A stretch of 64,000 nt of DNA, from positions 11,533,501 to 11,597,500 of the forward strand of contig NC_092562.1 in assembly GCF_037975245.1 (NCBI RefSeq), given 5' to 3'. The notes beneath the pieces were generated by a model. It was not told the origin of the DNA. It did no database searches and worked only from the letters and a program-made list of their open reading frames with translations. The stretch is from Apostichopus japonicus (lineage: Eukaryota > Echinodermata > Holothuroidea > Aspidochirotida > Stichopodidae). The position numbers and the translations under genes are program-made. The stretch's first letter is position 1. The number at the start of each line of letters is the position of its first letter. Below are positions 1 through 28,764 of the stretch, piece by piece.

Positions 1-500
1 TAAACTACTTGCTTTATTGTCCTGCAAAGGGATTTCTATAAATAGTACCCACACTGGAGTCCTTACAGTGGTCCAGTGTGACAAAATAGCATTGTATTAC
101 ATGTATATGTGTAATAAATTCATAATTTAATTCCTTGCTAAATATATATTTCAAAGAGATTACTATAAATAGTACCCATACTGGACTCCAATGTGATGAA
201 ATTACATTAAATTGCCAATGTCGTCCTAAGTGTTATTTGATGCGATGTCGCCCAAAGTGCTGTTTCACAGTTAAATTCACTGAGATTCACTTAGGGCAAC
301 ATCTATTTGTCGCCCTAAGTGTGTTTGTGTACAAATAATTGATTATTTAATTAAAATCCTTAGTATTTTTATTTTGCAAAAGGATTATTATTAAAAGCAC
401 TCAAACTGGAGTCTTTACAATGGCCCAGTGTGAAACAATTACATTAAATTGCCAATGTTGCCCTAAGTGTTCATTTTATGCTATGTCGCTCAACTGTCTA
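1..500. repeat. Degenerate repeat units, AT-rich
   Basis: Three diverged copies of one unit start near 42, 168 and 395. Each has 'actggagtc' or 'actggactc', then 'gtgtga' or 'gtgatg', and the last two continue with 'acattaaattgccaatgt' and 'cctaagtg'. Spacing is irregular, so this is an old repeat. No coding potential is recognised. Confidence 0.5.
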
Positions 501-509
501 ATTTAGAGT

Positions 510-558
510 TATATATATTTATATATATATATATATATATATGGTCGTATATATGGTC

Positions 559-618
<60 letters not shown>
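510..618. repeat. (TA)n microsatellite
   Basis: Nearly pure TA dinucleotides, interrupted twice by 'tggtcg'. The Ile-Tyr open frames here are artefacts of the repeat. Confidence 0.95.
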
Positions 619-620
<2 letters not shown>

Positions 621-746
621 TATATGTCATAATGATCCCACCTGGATCATTGGGTTGAATATGTTCAATTGACACACAAAAATATGGAGATAGACATCAA
701 TTATAGCGCAAAAGCTACATCTCTAATTTATTGTAAATCTCTACTT

Positions 747-749
<3 letters not shown>

Positions 750-786
<37 letters not shown>
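750..786. repeat. (TA)n microsatellite
   Basis: A short pure TA tract just upstream of dispersed repeat copy A. Confidence 0.9.
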
Positions 787-788
<2 letters not shown>

Positions 789-835
789 TATATTGGTGAC
801 ACACATGTATATGTACATATATTATATATTTGCTG

Positions 836-1735
836 GTAACCTTTTGAAGTAGATTACAGTTTCACATTATAGCTCTGAGCATACCCATGAAGATTCTGTG
901 AGCAAGATTCTCTGAATTCCATTACGTGATTTTGTAACGCAGACTTTTGAAAGTCGTAGTGGTGAGTAACTTTCTGCAGTGCTGGATTAACCTTGTGGCA
1001 AAAGTAGCACTTGCTATTATACTATAGTACTATACTGCCTTTAAACGTTTACGAACGACTGGTTGTTTAGGGTAAGTTATTTTAGCACAATTATCGCCTC
1101 CAATTAGGGTTATTAACACAGTATTAATTCATGGGAGTGTGGTATCTATGTGATACATATAATAAACATAAATACAATGGTATGTGGAAGTGTAGTCATA
1201 GCAGTTTTGTTACTTTTGACGTTTGAAATTGATACCAACATGTAAGTAGTAGAATTACTGACATGTCAGACATATTTATCATATTATCTGCCTGTGTAAC
1301 AAATGAAAAGAGATTAATCACTTTACTATGGAAGTAAACAACTTTTTTATATTTATGTGTATTTTTGTTAAATTTAGAGCGACTTTATGACATATGCTAC
1401 CGGTCCGGCACTGGCTTAAATCCGGCCCTGGCTGTCAGTGTTACGTCATTTATCGATCATCATTAGGATTTGTATATTATCAACATCAAAAGAGCATGTA
1501 AGCTTTACTCAGAATAATCCTGTTATTTAACTTAACGCACTACTCTACAGCCAGAACAGTTTACCTAGTAATGGACAGGGACGCAATCACAATTGTTGAA
1601 CAGGGGTGAGGGGGGGCTTGCGGGGGGAGGTTAATATGTTATGTCGTCCGGGGACTCGGAGACCTATATATGTCACTGTTAAAGACTGTTTATATAATTA
1701 TGTGCACTGTAGGTTTCTTTGTATTATAACTCCCT
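836..1735 (+). repeat. Dispersed ~0.9 kb repeat, copy A
   Basis: This is colinear with 4584-6020. Shared blocks include 'gtaaccttttgaagtaga' (one mismatch), 'catacccatgaagattctgt', 'tttctgcagtgctggattaa', 'atgggagtgtggtatctatg', 'atgtcagacatatttatcat' and 'tgtaggtttctttgtatta'. Copy A lacks two blocks present in copy B: a TTAA-flanked MITE and a ~115-bp segment. No open frame is recognised, so it is an unclassified transposon or a segmental duplicate. Confidence 0.75.
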
Positions 1736-1737
1736 CT

Positions 1738-1822
1738 CACCTCACACAGAGATTACAGTAAATTGAAAGATTTACAGTATAGTAACTGTTTTCTCTGTGT
1801 GTATCGGGTGGTTTTATATGCA
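1738..1822. repeat. Short foldback repeat, relative of 31838-32147
   Basis: The arms 'cacacagagattacagtaa' and its imperfect reverse complement near 1780-1802 face each other over a short loop. The right end 'ctctgtgtgtatcgggtg' followed by 'gttttata' closely matches the right end of the longer foldback at 31838-32147. Confidence 0.55.
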
Positions 1823-1867
1823 TATTATCAAAATCAATGCTTGACCGTAATTGGGAGCTATTAACTT

Positions 1868-1985
1868 TCAGTTCACCCACCACACCCACCCGCCGCATTA
1901 ACCCACACCCACCCGCCGCATTAACCCACACCCACCCGCCGCATTAACCCACACCCACCCACCTCACTTACCCACACTCACCCAC
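1868..1985. repeat. 23-bp tandem repeat
   Basis: The unit 'cacccgccgcattaaccca' plus a few bases recurs about three times with a 23-bp period. It then decays into 'cccacc' motifs. Confidence 0.8.
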
Positions 1986-4583
1986 TATATTTATCACCAC
2001 ATTTACCCACCACAAAGATTTGCGAACGTTTCCTCCAATACTATACCACTGTAGATATGACAGAGTTATCTTTGAGTTATCTTTTAAATCAAGTGGTTCT
2101 TTTATTATTTGTCATCAACTGATTCACAAACAAGAAGGCAATCCATTTAGTTGCAGATCTCACCAGCAGATTTGGTATGTATCTGAGCCACTATATATGA
2201 TGCCATCACCATGACTCAGTATTAAAAGTTTAAAGTACTTGTGCCTTTACTTTAACTGACCCTTTGACATTTTATTTAAAGAATAAATATGATGACTCAA
2301 TTTTTAAAACATGGCATGACACATTTCCTAAGTCCATCCTCATATCAAATATATCTATTGTCTGTCTGTATATTTTACATTGAAATTGATTATGATCCAT
2401 CTTTATCTTTATATATGAGAAAGGTGATGATTTTTCACTCTGCTGGATCAACTTCGTAATCGAATGGATAAAATAAATTTTCCATTAAAAGTGAGGTACC
2501 TCTTTTTTTAAAGTTGAGCTTTACCAAACCCTTATAATTTAACATTAGTAAATTATGGATGGAAGCCGGAGAGATCTGTATTTAGAAATTTCAAGTAGTT
2601 TTTAAGGGGGGGAGGGGGATGGTATGGGTGGGGGCTGCGGTGGGGATGGAATTATAGTAAAGGAATGATATCGATCTAAGTATTATGTAAACACCATGCG
2701 GTGATTTTTAAAGTGTAGGCTGATTTTGTGTAATCTTACCATGCAAAATATCGAAATTGACTCTTGTTTACTAAAGTAGCATTGGGATAAACGTGGTGAG
2801 TGACATGATGCAATTTCTTTTTCCAGTTTCATCGTGCTCTCAACCTTCCCCCCCCAACCGACCCCCCCCTCCATTCCTAAATTACCATTAAGCTGTTGTT
2901 CTCTTACATCTGTTGAAACAGCTATGTGGGTTGATTTCGATATAATTCTTGATGCTGTTTGATATCGAGGCCGTATTCTGCACTTAATTCTCTATCTACC
3001 CATCCATCCATGCATTCATCTTTCTTGATGCTATTTTGATATCATGGCTGCATTCTACAGACAGTTATCCATCGATATATTCATCCATCATCATTTTTCT
3101 TGCTTTGTATATCAAAAACGGGCCTTATTCTATACATATTAATGAATCCAGCTATCCATCCATCTATCCATCCATCTGTCTGTTCGTCCGTCTATTTATC
3201 TACCTATCTGTCTCTATTTATCTATATTTGCTAACTTTAAATATCACCGGTGACGGACAATAGTTCAACAGACCTGAGCATCGTTATAACAACTGTTAAG
3301 ATGAGCTCGGTGATGACACCCTCAACCACTTTGTTCAAGACTAAACAATTGTTGAATATAAACTGTAAATCTTTAATCAAATAATGCTTATCCACTGTCT
3401 CCTACGTTGCATTGTTTATCACTTTGCATAACCACAATAAAACGTAAACACAATTGACAATAAATGATAGCTGTTTTACAGTGCACCATTGCCCAGTTGA
3501 GTTATCTTTTTGCGTTCAAACAAAACAAAATGCAATAAAATACAGATGTCATCAACTCCTTAAAGGGACATCTGGGTTTTAATAATACCCTTTTACCAAT
3601 ATGATACTTGCAAACGAGACCAAGCGTGTAGTGTTCTGAAAATTACCAAAAAGGGAAATACTAATTTTAAACTATACATTTCTTGCTAAAGCAAAAGAGT
3701 TACTGCTTGCTTTTTCATCTCTTAGTTGAAAACTTTTGGGATAAGTTTTTTTTAAATACCTCCATGAATCATTTGTTTTACGTTTTATTCTTTAATCCCC
3801 AAAATTACCTGGGACCTATTTTAACTGTTGCTATACACTGACAGATACAAACCTTAACTGTGACATCACAGTACCTGTTGCATGATCAAAATTCAATTGT
3901 GCAGGAGACATTCTCCAAGTATCAATATTTCGATAACCGTACGAACGAAATAAAAGCAAATTTCGCTATGATGCATATACTATATTCGCCTTCTATGAGT
4001 GGAAAACTAGTATATCTAGAGACCGTAACCAGGATCATGCACAGTATTGCTCTCGTTCGAAGTGACCATTTCATCTGACGTGGGATCGTCGTGACCACAT
4101 GGTTACAATCTCGATTTCAGGGGACTGGCATTTGAGAGTGAATCAAGTTGTTTGGGTTTTTCGTTCCCAGACTTCAATCTTTGGTGACTTTTATCATAAA
4201 AAGTGTCATGCGCATTTCCCGCGCGTAACCTATATAAGCATTACGTCCCACGTCATCAACCTGGTCTCTTATGCTACAACATCACATGATGACTGCGATG
4301 CTATGTACATGTGGCTATTATTTGTCTTCCTCCTTTGACCGAATCACTGTGTCATAGAACGTATACCAGGTGTACACCTTTAAGCTGTAGTGTTATGTAA
4401 ATTTACCTACTTCGACTCAACCCCATTTGGTTTTACAGGTGTCTCGCATACATTGGTTTCGAGCGGAGCCTATCTATGGCTCTGGGTACGAGTTACCACT
4501 TGTGAATTAAGTTACTGTTCAACTGTTCCCGATGGGTTCCAGTTCACTGCAGAATAACAGATGTATTACCTATATTTTTTGGG
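1986..4583. other. Gene-free spacer with simple repeats
   Basis: No exon or transposon protein is recognised. It holds a G-rich patch at 2605-2650, a C-run near 2847-2872, and imperfect (ATCC/ATCT)n repeats at about 2995-3110 and 3140-3235. A TATA-like 'ctatataagc' lies near 4231, but no linked exon can be shown. Confidence 0.5.
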
Positions 4584-6020
4584 TAACCTTTTAAAGTAGA
4601 TTTATGCTGTATACTCTTACAGTTTTACATCATTTTATATTGCTATCAGCATACCCATGAAGATTCTGTGAGCAGAATTCTCAGAATTTTATTTACGTGC
4701 TTTTGGGACGCAGACCTTTGAAGTTTGTTGTAGTGGTGAGTAGCTTTCTGCAGTGCTGGATTAACCTAGTGGCAAAAGTAACATATGCTACGGGCCCTAG
4801 GGCACCAAGGGCACCTAAATGCTTGCAAGATGTCAATGCCATTAGTCAGTGACTCTACACTAGCGTGTTCTATTACTATCGTATACTATACTGCCTATAC
4901 TTTTATGAACTGGGTGTTTAGCCAATTAGCACCTTAATTGGAGTTATTATTTTGCGGTTTTATTATTTTAACACAATACTAATTAATTAAATAATTAATG
5001 GGAGTGTGGTATCTATGTGATTAAAGAGAACATGAATACGAATGTATTTGGAAGTGTATAGTCACAGCAGTTTTGTTACTTTTGATGGTTTGAAATTGAT
5101 ACATGTTAAGCCCGGGTCACATCTGCGCGATTCAACACGCGATTCAACTCGCAACTAAAATCACGCGAATCAGAAAAGTTGCTTCAAAGAAGTTGCGCTG
5201 ATTAGGACATTGCTCTATTGCAAATCGACGGCGCAACTTTTATTGCGCAACAAGTTGATACCCGTGTCTAACTACGCGATTCAACCTTCAATTGTATTGC
5301 GAGTTGAATCCCGTGTTGAATCGCGCAGATGTGACCCGGGCTTAAGTATAGTAGTATTACTGAAATGTCAGACATATTTATCATATCATCTGCCTGTATA
5401 TAGCAAATAAAAAGAATATAATCACTGTACTATGCTAGAAAACAACTTTTTACTATTTATGTGTATTTTTGTTAAATTTAGAGCCTGGCCCTTTATAACG
5501 TATGCTACAGGCCACGCACTAGCTTATATCCGGCCCTGGCTTTCTGTGTAACGTCATTTATCGATCATCATTTGGATTTGTATGTGATCAATACCATTAC
5601 CAGCATGTCTGTCGTGGAAGACTGTAGCTTAAAGTAGAATTAAAGAAGAACCCAGCCACTAGTGATATGAAGAGTCGTAACACGAAAACACTGGATTTCA
5701 AAAAAGTGACAAGAATCAAAAGAGCGTGTGAAGCTTTACTCAGAATAATCCTATGATTTAACTTAACGCACTACTCTACAGCCAGGACAGTTTACCTAGT
5801 AATGACCAAGGCCGCAATCACGATTGTTGAACGGGGGTGAGGGGGCCGGGGTGTGTGGGGGTGAGGGGGTTAATATGTTATGTCGTCCGGGGGACTCGGG
5901 TCTTATGAGAGGGGATAGGTCTTGCAAATGGTGCTATATTTTGTCATTGTTAAAGACTGCTCAGGTTGTACCGCACATATATGTTATCTATTTATGTACA
6001 CTGTAGGTTTCTTTGTATTA
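4584..6020 (+). repeat. Dispersed ~0.9 kb repeat, copy B (carries insertions)
   Basis: Second copy of the repeat at 836-1735, interrupted by a MITE at 5110-5341. It also has about 115 bp (roughly 5590-5705) absent from copy A. Homology resumes cleanly on both sides of the MITE, which makes copy A the natural empty-site control. Confidence 0.75.
5110..5341. mobile_element. MITE, TTAA-flanked, piggyBac-like, 232 bp
   Basis: Terminal inverted repeats of about 45 bp begin 'gcccgggtcacatctgcgcg' on both ends and differ at one position. The element is flanked by TTAA at 5106-5109 and 5342-5345, the target duplication typical of piggyBac-superfamily elements. There is no coding capacity, so it would be mobilised in trans. 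It interrupts dispersed repeat copy B; the matching place in copy A (about 1240-1256) has no insertion. The near-identical arms suggest a fairly recent insertion. Confidence 0.85.
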
Positions 6021-6825
6021 AAGTTAGAGGTTTACAGTCTTGTTCTTGGCCAAGGCCCTTTCACACGACTTTTTAGTTCTGCGGATCTTTTGATAAAATA
6101 TTGAGTATTTACAATCGAAATTAACAAGAATGGACTTGTCATTTCAAAGACGCGTTTATTACATTTGAGGAGACACAAACCCAAGCTGTTATCTTTAGCT
6201 TGTAAGAAAGAGATCTTTAAGATGAATAACGCCCCATACTGCCCAAACAGCTATGATAATGCATGCTCCGTTTGAGAGATATTGTAGTTTAATCTCGTGT
6301 CAGGGTGCTGGCTTTTTTGTAAATCTGTGATGACATAGTGCCACACGGATCTGAATTATTTCACTTGCTCAGGCTTTGTTTCTTTTCTTAGATTTTTCGT
6401 TGCTGTTTTAGGTAGGTTATTCAACATATTTATAGTTATCGCACATAGAACAATGATATAGTGGGTCCATATATGCTTATAGATGATAAAGTACATGTTT
6501 ACGCATCAAAAAACAATCAAATACGTAAATGGTTTTATTGTTTTACAGGTTTGCACGATAGATTAATTCAGAGAACACATGTAAGTTGTACACAGACTGA
6601 AAATACAGTGTGGATTCAGTTTTACCATCTACTGCGGGACAAAGGTTGTTGCCAATCTACTATATTAACAGTTCGACTAACAGTGGTATGCATGGTGTCA
6701 TTGATGAGACTTGCTTAGTAAAACTTTTTTGAATGGTGGGGAATTTATAATATACAAATACGCTAACCTTCAACAGCTCAAGGTGATATCACATTGTAAA
6801 CTGATGGGGAAGCAAGTCCTTGTAC
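6021..6825. other. Gene-free spacer
   Basis: No gene recognised. The stretch 6265-6360 is a diverged copy of 8771-8870, sharing 'cgtttgagagatat' and 'ctgtgatg.cacagtgcca'-like blocks, so another old dispersed repeat is present. Confidence 0.4.
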
Positions 6826-7440
6826 TCCATGGTAGTACCTCTGGTCTGCATGAGTACTCCATGGTAATAGTTCTTGTCTGAGTACTCTGTGGTAGTAACT
6901 CTGGTTTGAGTACTCCATGGTAACAGTTCTTGTCCGAGTACTCCATGGTAGTAGTTCTTGTCTGAGTACTCCATGGTAGTAGTTCTTGTCTGAGTACTCC
7001 GTCGTAGTACCTCTGGTTTGAGTACTCCATGGTAATAGTTCTTGTCCGAGTACTCCATGGTAATAGTTCTTGTCTGAGTACTCCATGGTAGTAGTTCTTG
7101 TCTGAGTACTCCATGGTAGTAGTTCTTGTCCAAGTTCTCCTTGGTAGTACCTCTGGTCTGAGTACTCAATGTTAGTAGTTCTTGTCCGAGTACTCCACGG
7201 TAGTAGTTCTTTTCCGAGTGCTCCATGGTAGTACCTCTTGTTTGAGTACTCCATGGTAGTAGTTCTTGTCCAAGTTCTCCTTGGTACTGCCTCTGGTCCG
7301 AGCACTAAATGGTAGTACCTCTGGTCCTAGTACTCCATGGTAGTACCTCTGGTCTGAGTACTCCATGGTAGTAGTTCTTGTTCGAGTACCCCATGTGAGT
7401 ACCCCTTGTCCAAGTACTCCATATAGTAGTATAGTAGCTC
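6826..7440 (-). repeat. 28-bp minisatellite
   Basis: About 22 units of a 28-bp motif with consensus 'tactccatggtagtagttct' followed by 'tgtctgag'. Units are moderately diverged. Because 28 is not a multiple of 3, the minus strand cycles through all frames, and long stretches lack stops in each. This yields overlapping Tyr/His/Gly-rich frames that are repeat artefacts unless shown otherwise. Confidence 0.9.
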
Positions 7441-9428
7441 TGGTATACGGGAGAGGTTGCAGAACGTAACCATTGAAACTGAAGGAGCTGGAAGTACAAG
7501 GAGGATAACATTAACATTTTTCGCACTTAGTTGCTATCCGAATATAGTAACTCCTTCAGAGAAAACTGGATTCTCGTATTTGCTTGAAATATTATTTATT
7601 TTACAAACCACAAGGCCCGAGTTTAGTCATCTGGTATTTGTCAAGAACTAGCAGCCAGCTACCGAGGGGCTACCGTTGCCGTATGGTTCATAGTCAATGT
7701 TTGTGCCCCATTGTAGCTTAGTACGTCCCCGAGAACACATACTTCCATGAACGTATAGGGCTAGTGACCATTGGCGTGCACATTATTTCAATTATTGGGG
7801 TGGGGAAAAGCAACTCTGAAATCCTCCCGACTGAGTAAGATAGTGACATGAATACATTTATTTTCGCCAAGCTTCTCTGAACCAAATTCTTCCCCGACTG
7901 AATATAACCTCCCCCCAACCCCTGCCCCGTCCCGTCCGGCTGAATGTTTTACCCTGATTGAAGATGAAGGTAGGAAGGGGCGTGGCCTTTTATCAACAGG
8001 AAATTGCGAGCGCAAAAACGGGATGTTTTGGCGGGAAAAAGATCAAAATTTGCAGACAAAATGTAATATGTGACAATTTGTTAATATCCCATCTGGGCAA
8101 CAATAATTGCTCCCATGTTACCTATCACGTTCAATATAAACACTAAAATTAATCCCTTTCTTAATGTATTTGTATAATTCACTGTAATAGGTACCCTGTT
8201 AGCTACGGGACTTTTTCGTTCAAATGAGGGGTTCAGTGATCTTCACCAGAGAGAGATATTACACATCAAATACGTTGCATTTTGAAAAACGATTAGTCAT
8301 TAAATTTCATCTATATTTAGGTCCACACAACATTGTGTTAATAATTACATTTTATGTTTTGTGAGGAGTCGAAGGGAGGGGCTGGGGAGGGGGGCTTTTC
8401 AACCTCACATCCACACCCTTCAGGATCCGTGCCTGCAAACTAAGGCATCCTCGTAGCATTTTTTGCCCAACTTGTATAGGGCCGAGTTATTCTTGAGTTT
8501 TGAATCGATTCAAAACATTTTATCGGATTTTTTTTCATGATACAAAACTGAAAGAAAAACAATAAATTTTTTTTGATTCTTACCTATATCAATAGCTTCA
8601 ATTCAAATGTATGGAAGATTTCTTCAAAATCAACTTGCAAAGCTACTTTATTAATTATCGTCATACAAGATGGCCACAAATGAAGAAGATAATCACTTGA
8701 ACACCGCTGTTCAGCCTAGAGTCTTTTATGCAAAAAGATCTTACCCGAATAAACCTAAGCAAATATCTTTCGTTTGAGAGATATCCTAAATAGATAGTGT
8801 AAGAGTTGTGTCTGGGAGCTTTTATACTTTTACAACTCTGTGATGTCACAGTGCCACCGGGATCTGATACCTTTTACCTGTTAGTACTGTACCTCTCTTG
8901 TCATAATTATATTTCAAGGTAGAACGTTTAACAGTGTCGACACTATAAACCAACTAAAAACACTAAAAACTTCAAGATTTTCGATTTTAGCATCTGCAAA
9001 TCTCATCTCCATTACAGAAACTAAAATATGACCATAAATAAGGAAATGCATAGAAAATTGAAGCACGTGTAGCTCGAATTATGATGTCATATTTAGACTT
9101 GATCAAGTCTTCTGCCTTGTCTGTGAATAAATAAACACACACACATTAAATCTCCCAATTGGAATAAGATTGTTTTTTTAGCTGTTCTTTGAAAGTTGTT
9201 ATATGAGTTATGGTAGTTATCTCTATATAGCATTGACCAAATAGTGATGGTTAGTTTTGTATCTCCTTTTAAACGATATAAAATTGTAGCCTACCCATAG
9301 AGGTGACTGTCAGTCTTATCATAGTGACCTCCTCCCCCCCATCCCCCCTCCACCCTCCCCATTCTCTCTAAATGTGATATAACTAGATCAGTGATTAGTA
9401 CCGTTATGACCATATTCTACTGTTTCAG
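7441..9428. other. Gene-free spacer upstream of the SLC5 gene
   Basis: Contains poly-pyrimidine and poly-G patches (7905-7935, 8375-8395, 9330-9360) and an old repeat copy near 8771-8870. A noncoding first exon of the transporter may lie here or beyond, because the exon bearing the ATG starts at a splice acceptor. I could not place it. Confidence 0.4.
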
Positions 9429-9448
9429 GAACCAGTATCCTGCATAAC

Positions 9449-26802
<17,354 letters not shown>

Positions 26803-27174
26803 TCATCCCACTTCTGTCACCAGTCATGCTGCCACCAAAATGGATCTGAGCAACCATGGCAACGGTTCATTTATCATGAAACAATTTTTTTGAAATACTT
26901 GCTATATGGTTGTGTGTGTGGAATTAGAGCATTGATAAATACTAAACATACACAGCCATTCGTGGTTAGCACTGGGCTATTGTTTTTCCTCATTTACAAA
27001 TCTACGTCATGATTTAGAACAAGTAAATTCCAATATAGGAATGTTACTAAGGTCATCAGTAGTTTTGGAAACTAAACGGTTTGCAAAGTGTATTTTCCTG
27101 CCGAACCCTAACCTTCAAGTTATATCCAAACATATAGGAGTCTTAAATTAGACAAAAGCCCTGAGAACGAATCT
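26803..27174 (+). other. Probable 3' UTR and spacer of the SLC5 gene
   Basis: No canonical AATAAA is seen close to the stop, so the 3' end cannot be placed. No other gene visible. Confidence 0.4.
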
Positions 27175-27720
27175 ATGGGAAAAGAATGTGAGCTGTGGGA
27201 GACTGCTTAACACACACGGTATATGTGAGCTGTTGGACTGTTTAACACACACGGTATATGTGAGCTGTGGGAGACTGCTTAACACACGTGGTATATGTGT
27301 GCTGTGGGAGGCTGTTTAATACACAAGGTATATGTGTGCTGTGGGATACAAGTAACACCGTAAGAATATATGAACTGTCGAATAATGTTACACAGAGTGT
27401 ATGCAAGCGTCGTGATACTGTAACACCTGAATTATGAAACACCTGAATTATGAAATATAGTAACACAGGATGTAGGAATTGAGAAATACTGTAACACGGG
27501 ATATGTGACTCGTGAGATACTGTAACACAGGATATGTGACTTGTATTACTGTAACACAGGATATGTGAGTTGTCAGATACTGTAACACAGGATATGTGAG
27601 TTGTCAGATACTGTAACAGGGGATATGTGAGTTGTCATATAGTGTAACACAGGATATGTAAGTTGCAAGGTACAGTTACAAAGTCCGATAACAACTCCCT
27701 GGTCTATGTGGGTTGTGTTA
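27175..27720. repeat. ~31-bp minisatellite, diverged
   Basis: Units such as 'ggatatgtgagttgtcagat' plus 'actgtaacaca' repeat with a 31-bp period in the centre (27540-27660) and drift to related units toward 27175. The flank 27721-27914 shows nothing recognisable. Confidence 0.85.
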
Positions 27721-27914
27721 TTGTTACACAGGAAAGGTATGCGCTTTATACCTTGCAACCACCATTGTTAGTACGCTAGGCAGTTTAAGACCACCTTCCT
27801 TTCACGTTGCACCCTGTTTGGACAGTTTCTTTGCATCTTTTTCATTTCATGCTTTTTCAGTGCAAAAAAGAGACAGAATGAGAAGTATGAATATTCATAT
27901 TTCTATCTGATAAA

Positions 27915-28625
27915 GGTTAGGAACTGTTCATACTGTCAATACGAGTGCTTTGAAGCACTAAATTAGAGTATAGTATAGTGTGGTATTAGCATTAGAATCA
28001 GATAATGGTTAGGAACTGTTCATACTGTCAATACGAGTGCTTTGAAGCACTATATTAGAGTATAGTATAGCGTGGTATTAGCATTAGAATCAGATAATGG
28101 TTAGGAACTGTTCATACTGTCAATACGAGTGCTTTGAAGCACTATATTAGAGTATAGTATAGTGTGGTATTAGCATTAGAATCAGATAATGGTTAGGAAC
28201 TGTTCATACTGTCAATACAAGTGCTTTGAAGCACTATATGAGAGTATAGCATGGCGTGGTATTAGCATTAGAATCAGATTATGGTAAGGAACTGTTCATA
28301 CTGTCGAAACAAGTGCTGTCAAGCATGATATGAGAGTATAGTGTAGTATTAGCATTAGAATCAGATAATGGTTAGGAACTGTTCATACTGTCAATACAAG
28401 TGCTTTGAAGCACTATATGAGAGTATATATAGTGTGGTATTAGCATTAGAATCAGCTTATGGTTAGGAACTGTTCCTACTGTCAATACGAGTGCTTTCAA
28501 GCATGATATTAGAGTATAGTATAGCGTTGTATTAGCATTAGAATCAGATAATGGTTAGGAACTGTTCATACTGTCAATACGAGTGCTTTCAAGCATCATA
28601 TGAGAGGACATCGTAGAGTGGTACT
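27915..28625 (+). repeat. 92-bp tandem array, about 8 units
   Basis: The unit begins 'ggttaggaactgttcatact', continues 'gtcaatacgagtgctttgaa' and ends near 'ggtattagcattagaatcag'. Starts at 27915, 28007 and 28099 show a 92-bp period. Within a unit 'gtgctttgaagcac' is a short palindrome. Single relatives lie at 12715-12800 and 32440-32580. Confidence 0.92.
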
Positions 28626-28764
28626 TGCATTACAAAATTGTCCAATTAGCTGTGCGATGGTGAAAAATGTCTCCAAGTAGCTGAGACATACACTCGCAAA
28701 TGTGCAAATGGTTTACAGTAGAAAGTCTTTGCAACAAGTTATCTAAACAGTCCACTGCAAATTA

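Noticed and set aside
467-675. Ile-Tyr repeat open frames, also at 18821, 24354, 54548, 55250, 59521 and 61284
   Set aside because: Direct translation of (TA)n microsatellites; no start context or conserved residues.
4231-4240. TATA-like box as the SLC5 gene promoter
   Set aside because: No exon with a usable donor could be linked to it; AT-rich DNA yields such motifs by chance.
6770-7526. Several overlapping minus-strand frames that look like a tandem-repeat protein
   Set aside because: They arise from a 28-bp minisatellite and occur in all three frames with no independent coding signal.
27175-28625. CRISPR-like array of regular repeats
   Set aside because: Units are contiguous tandem repeats without unique spacers, in an intron-rich animal genome.
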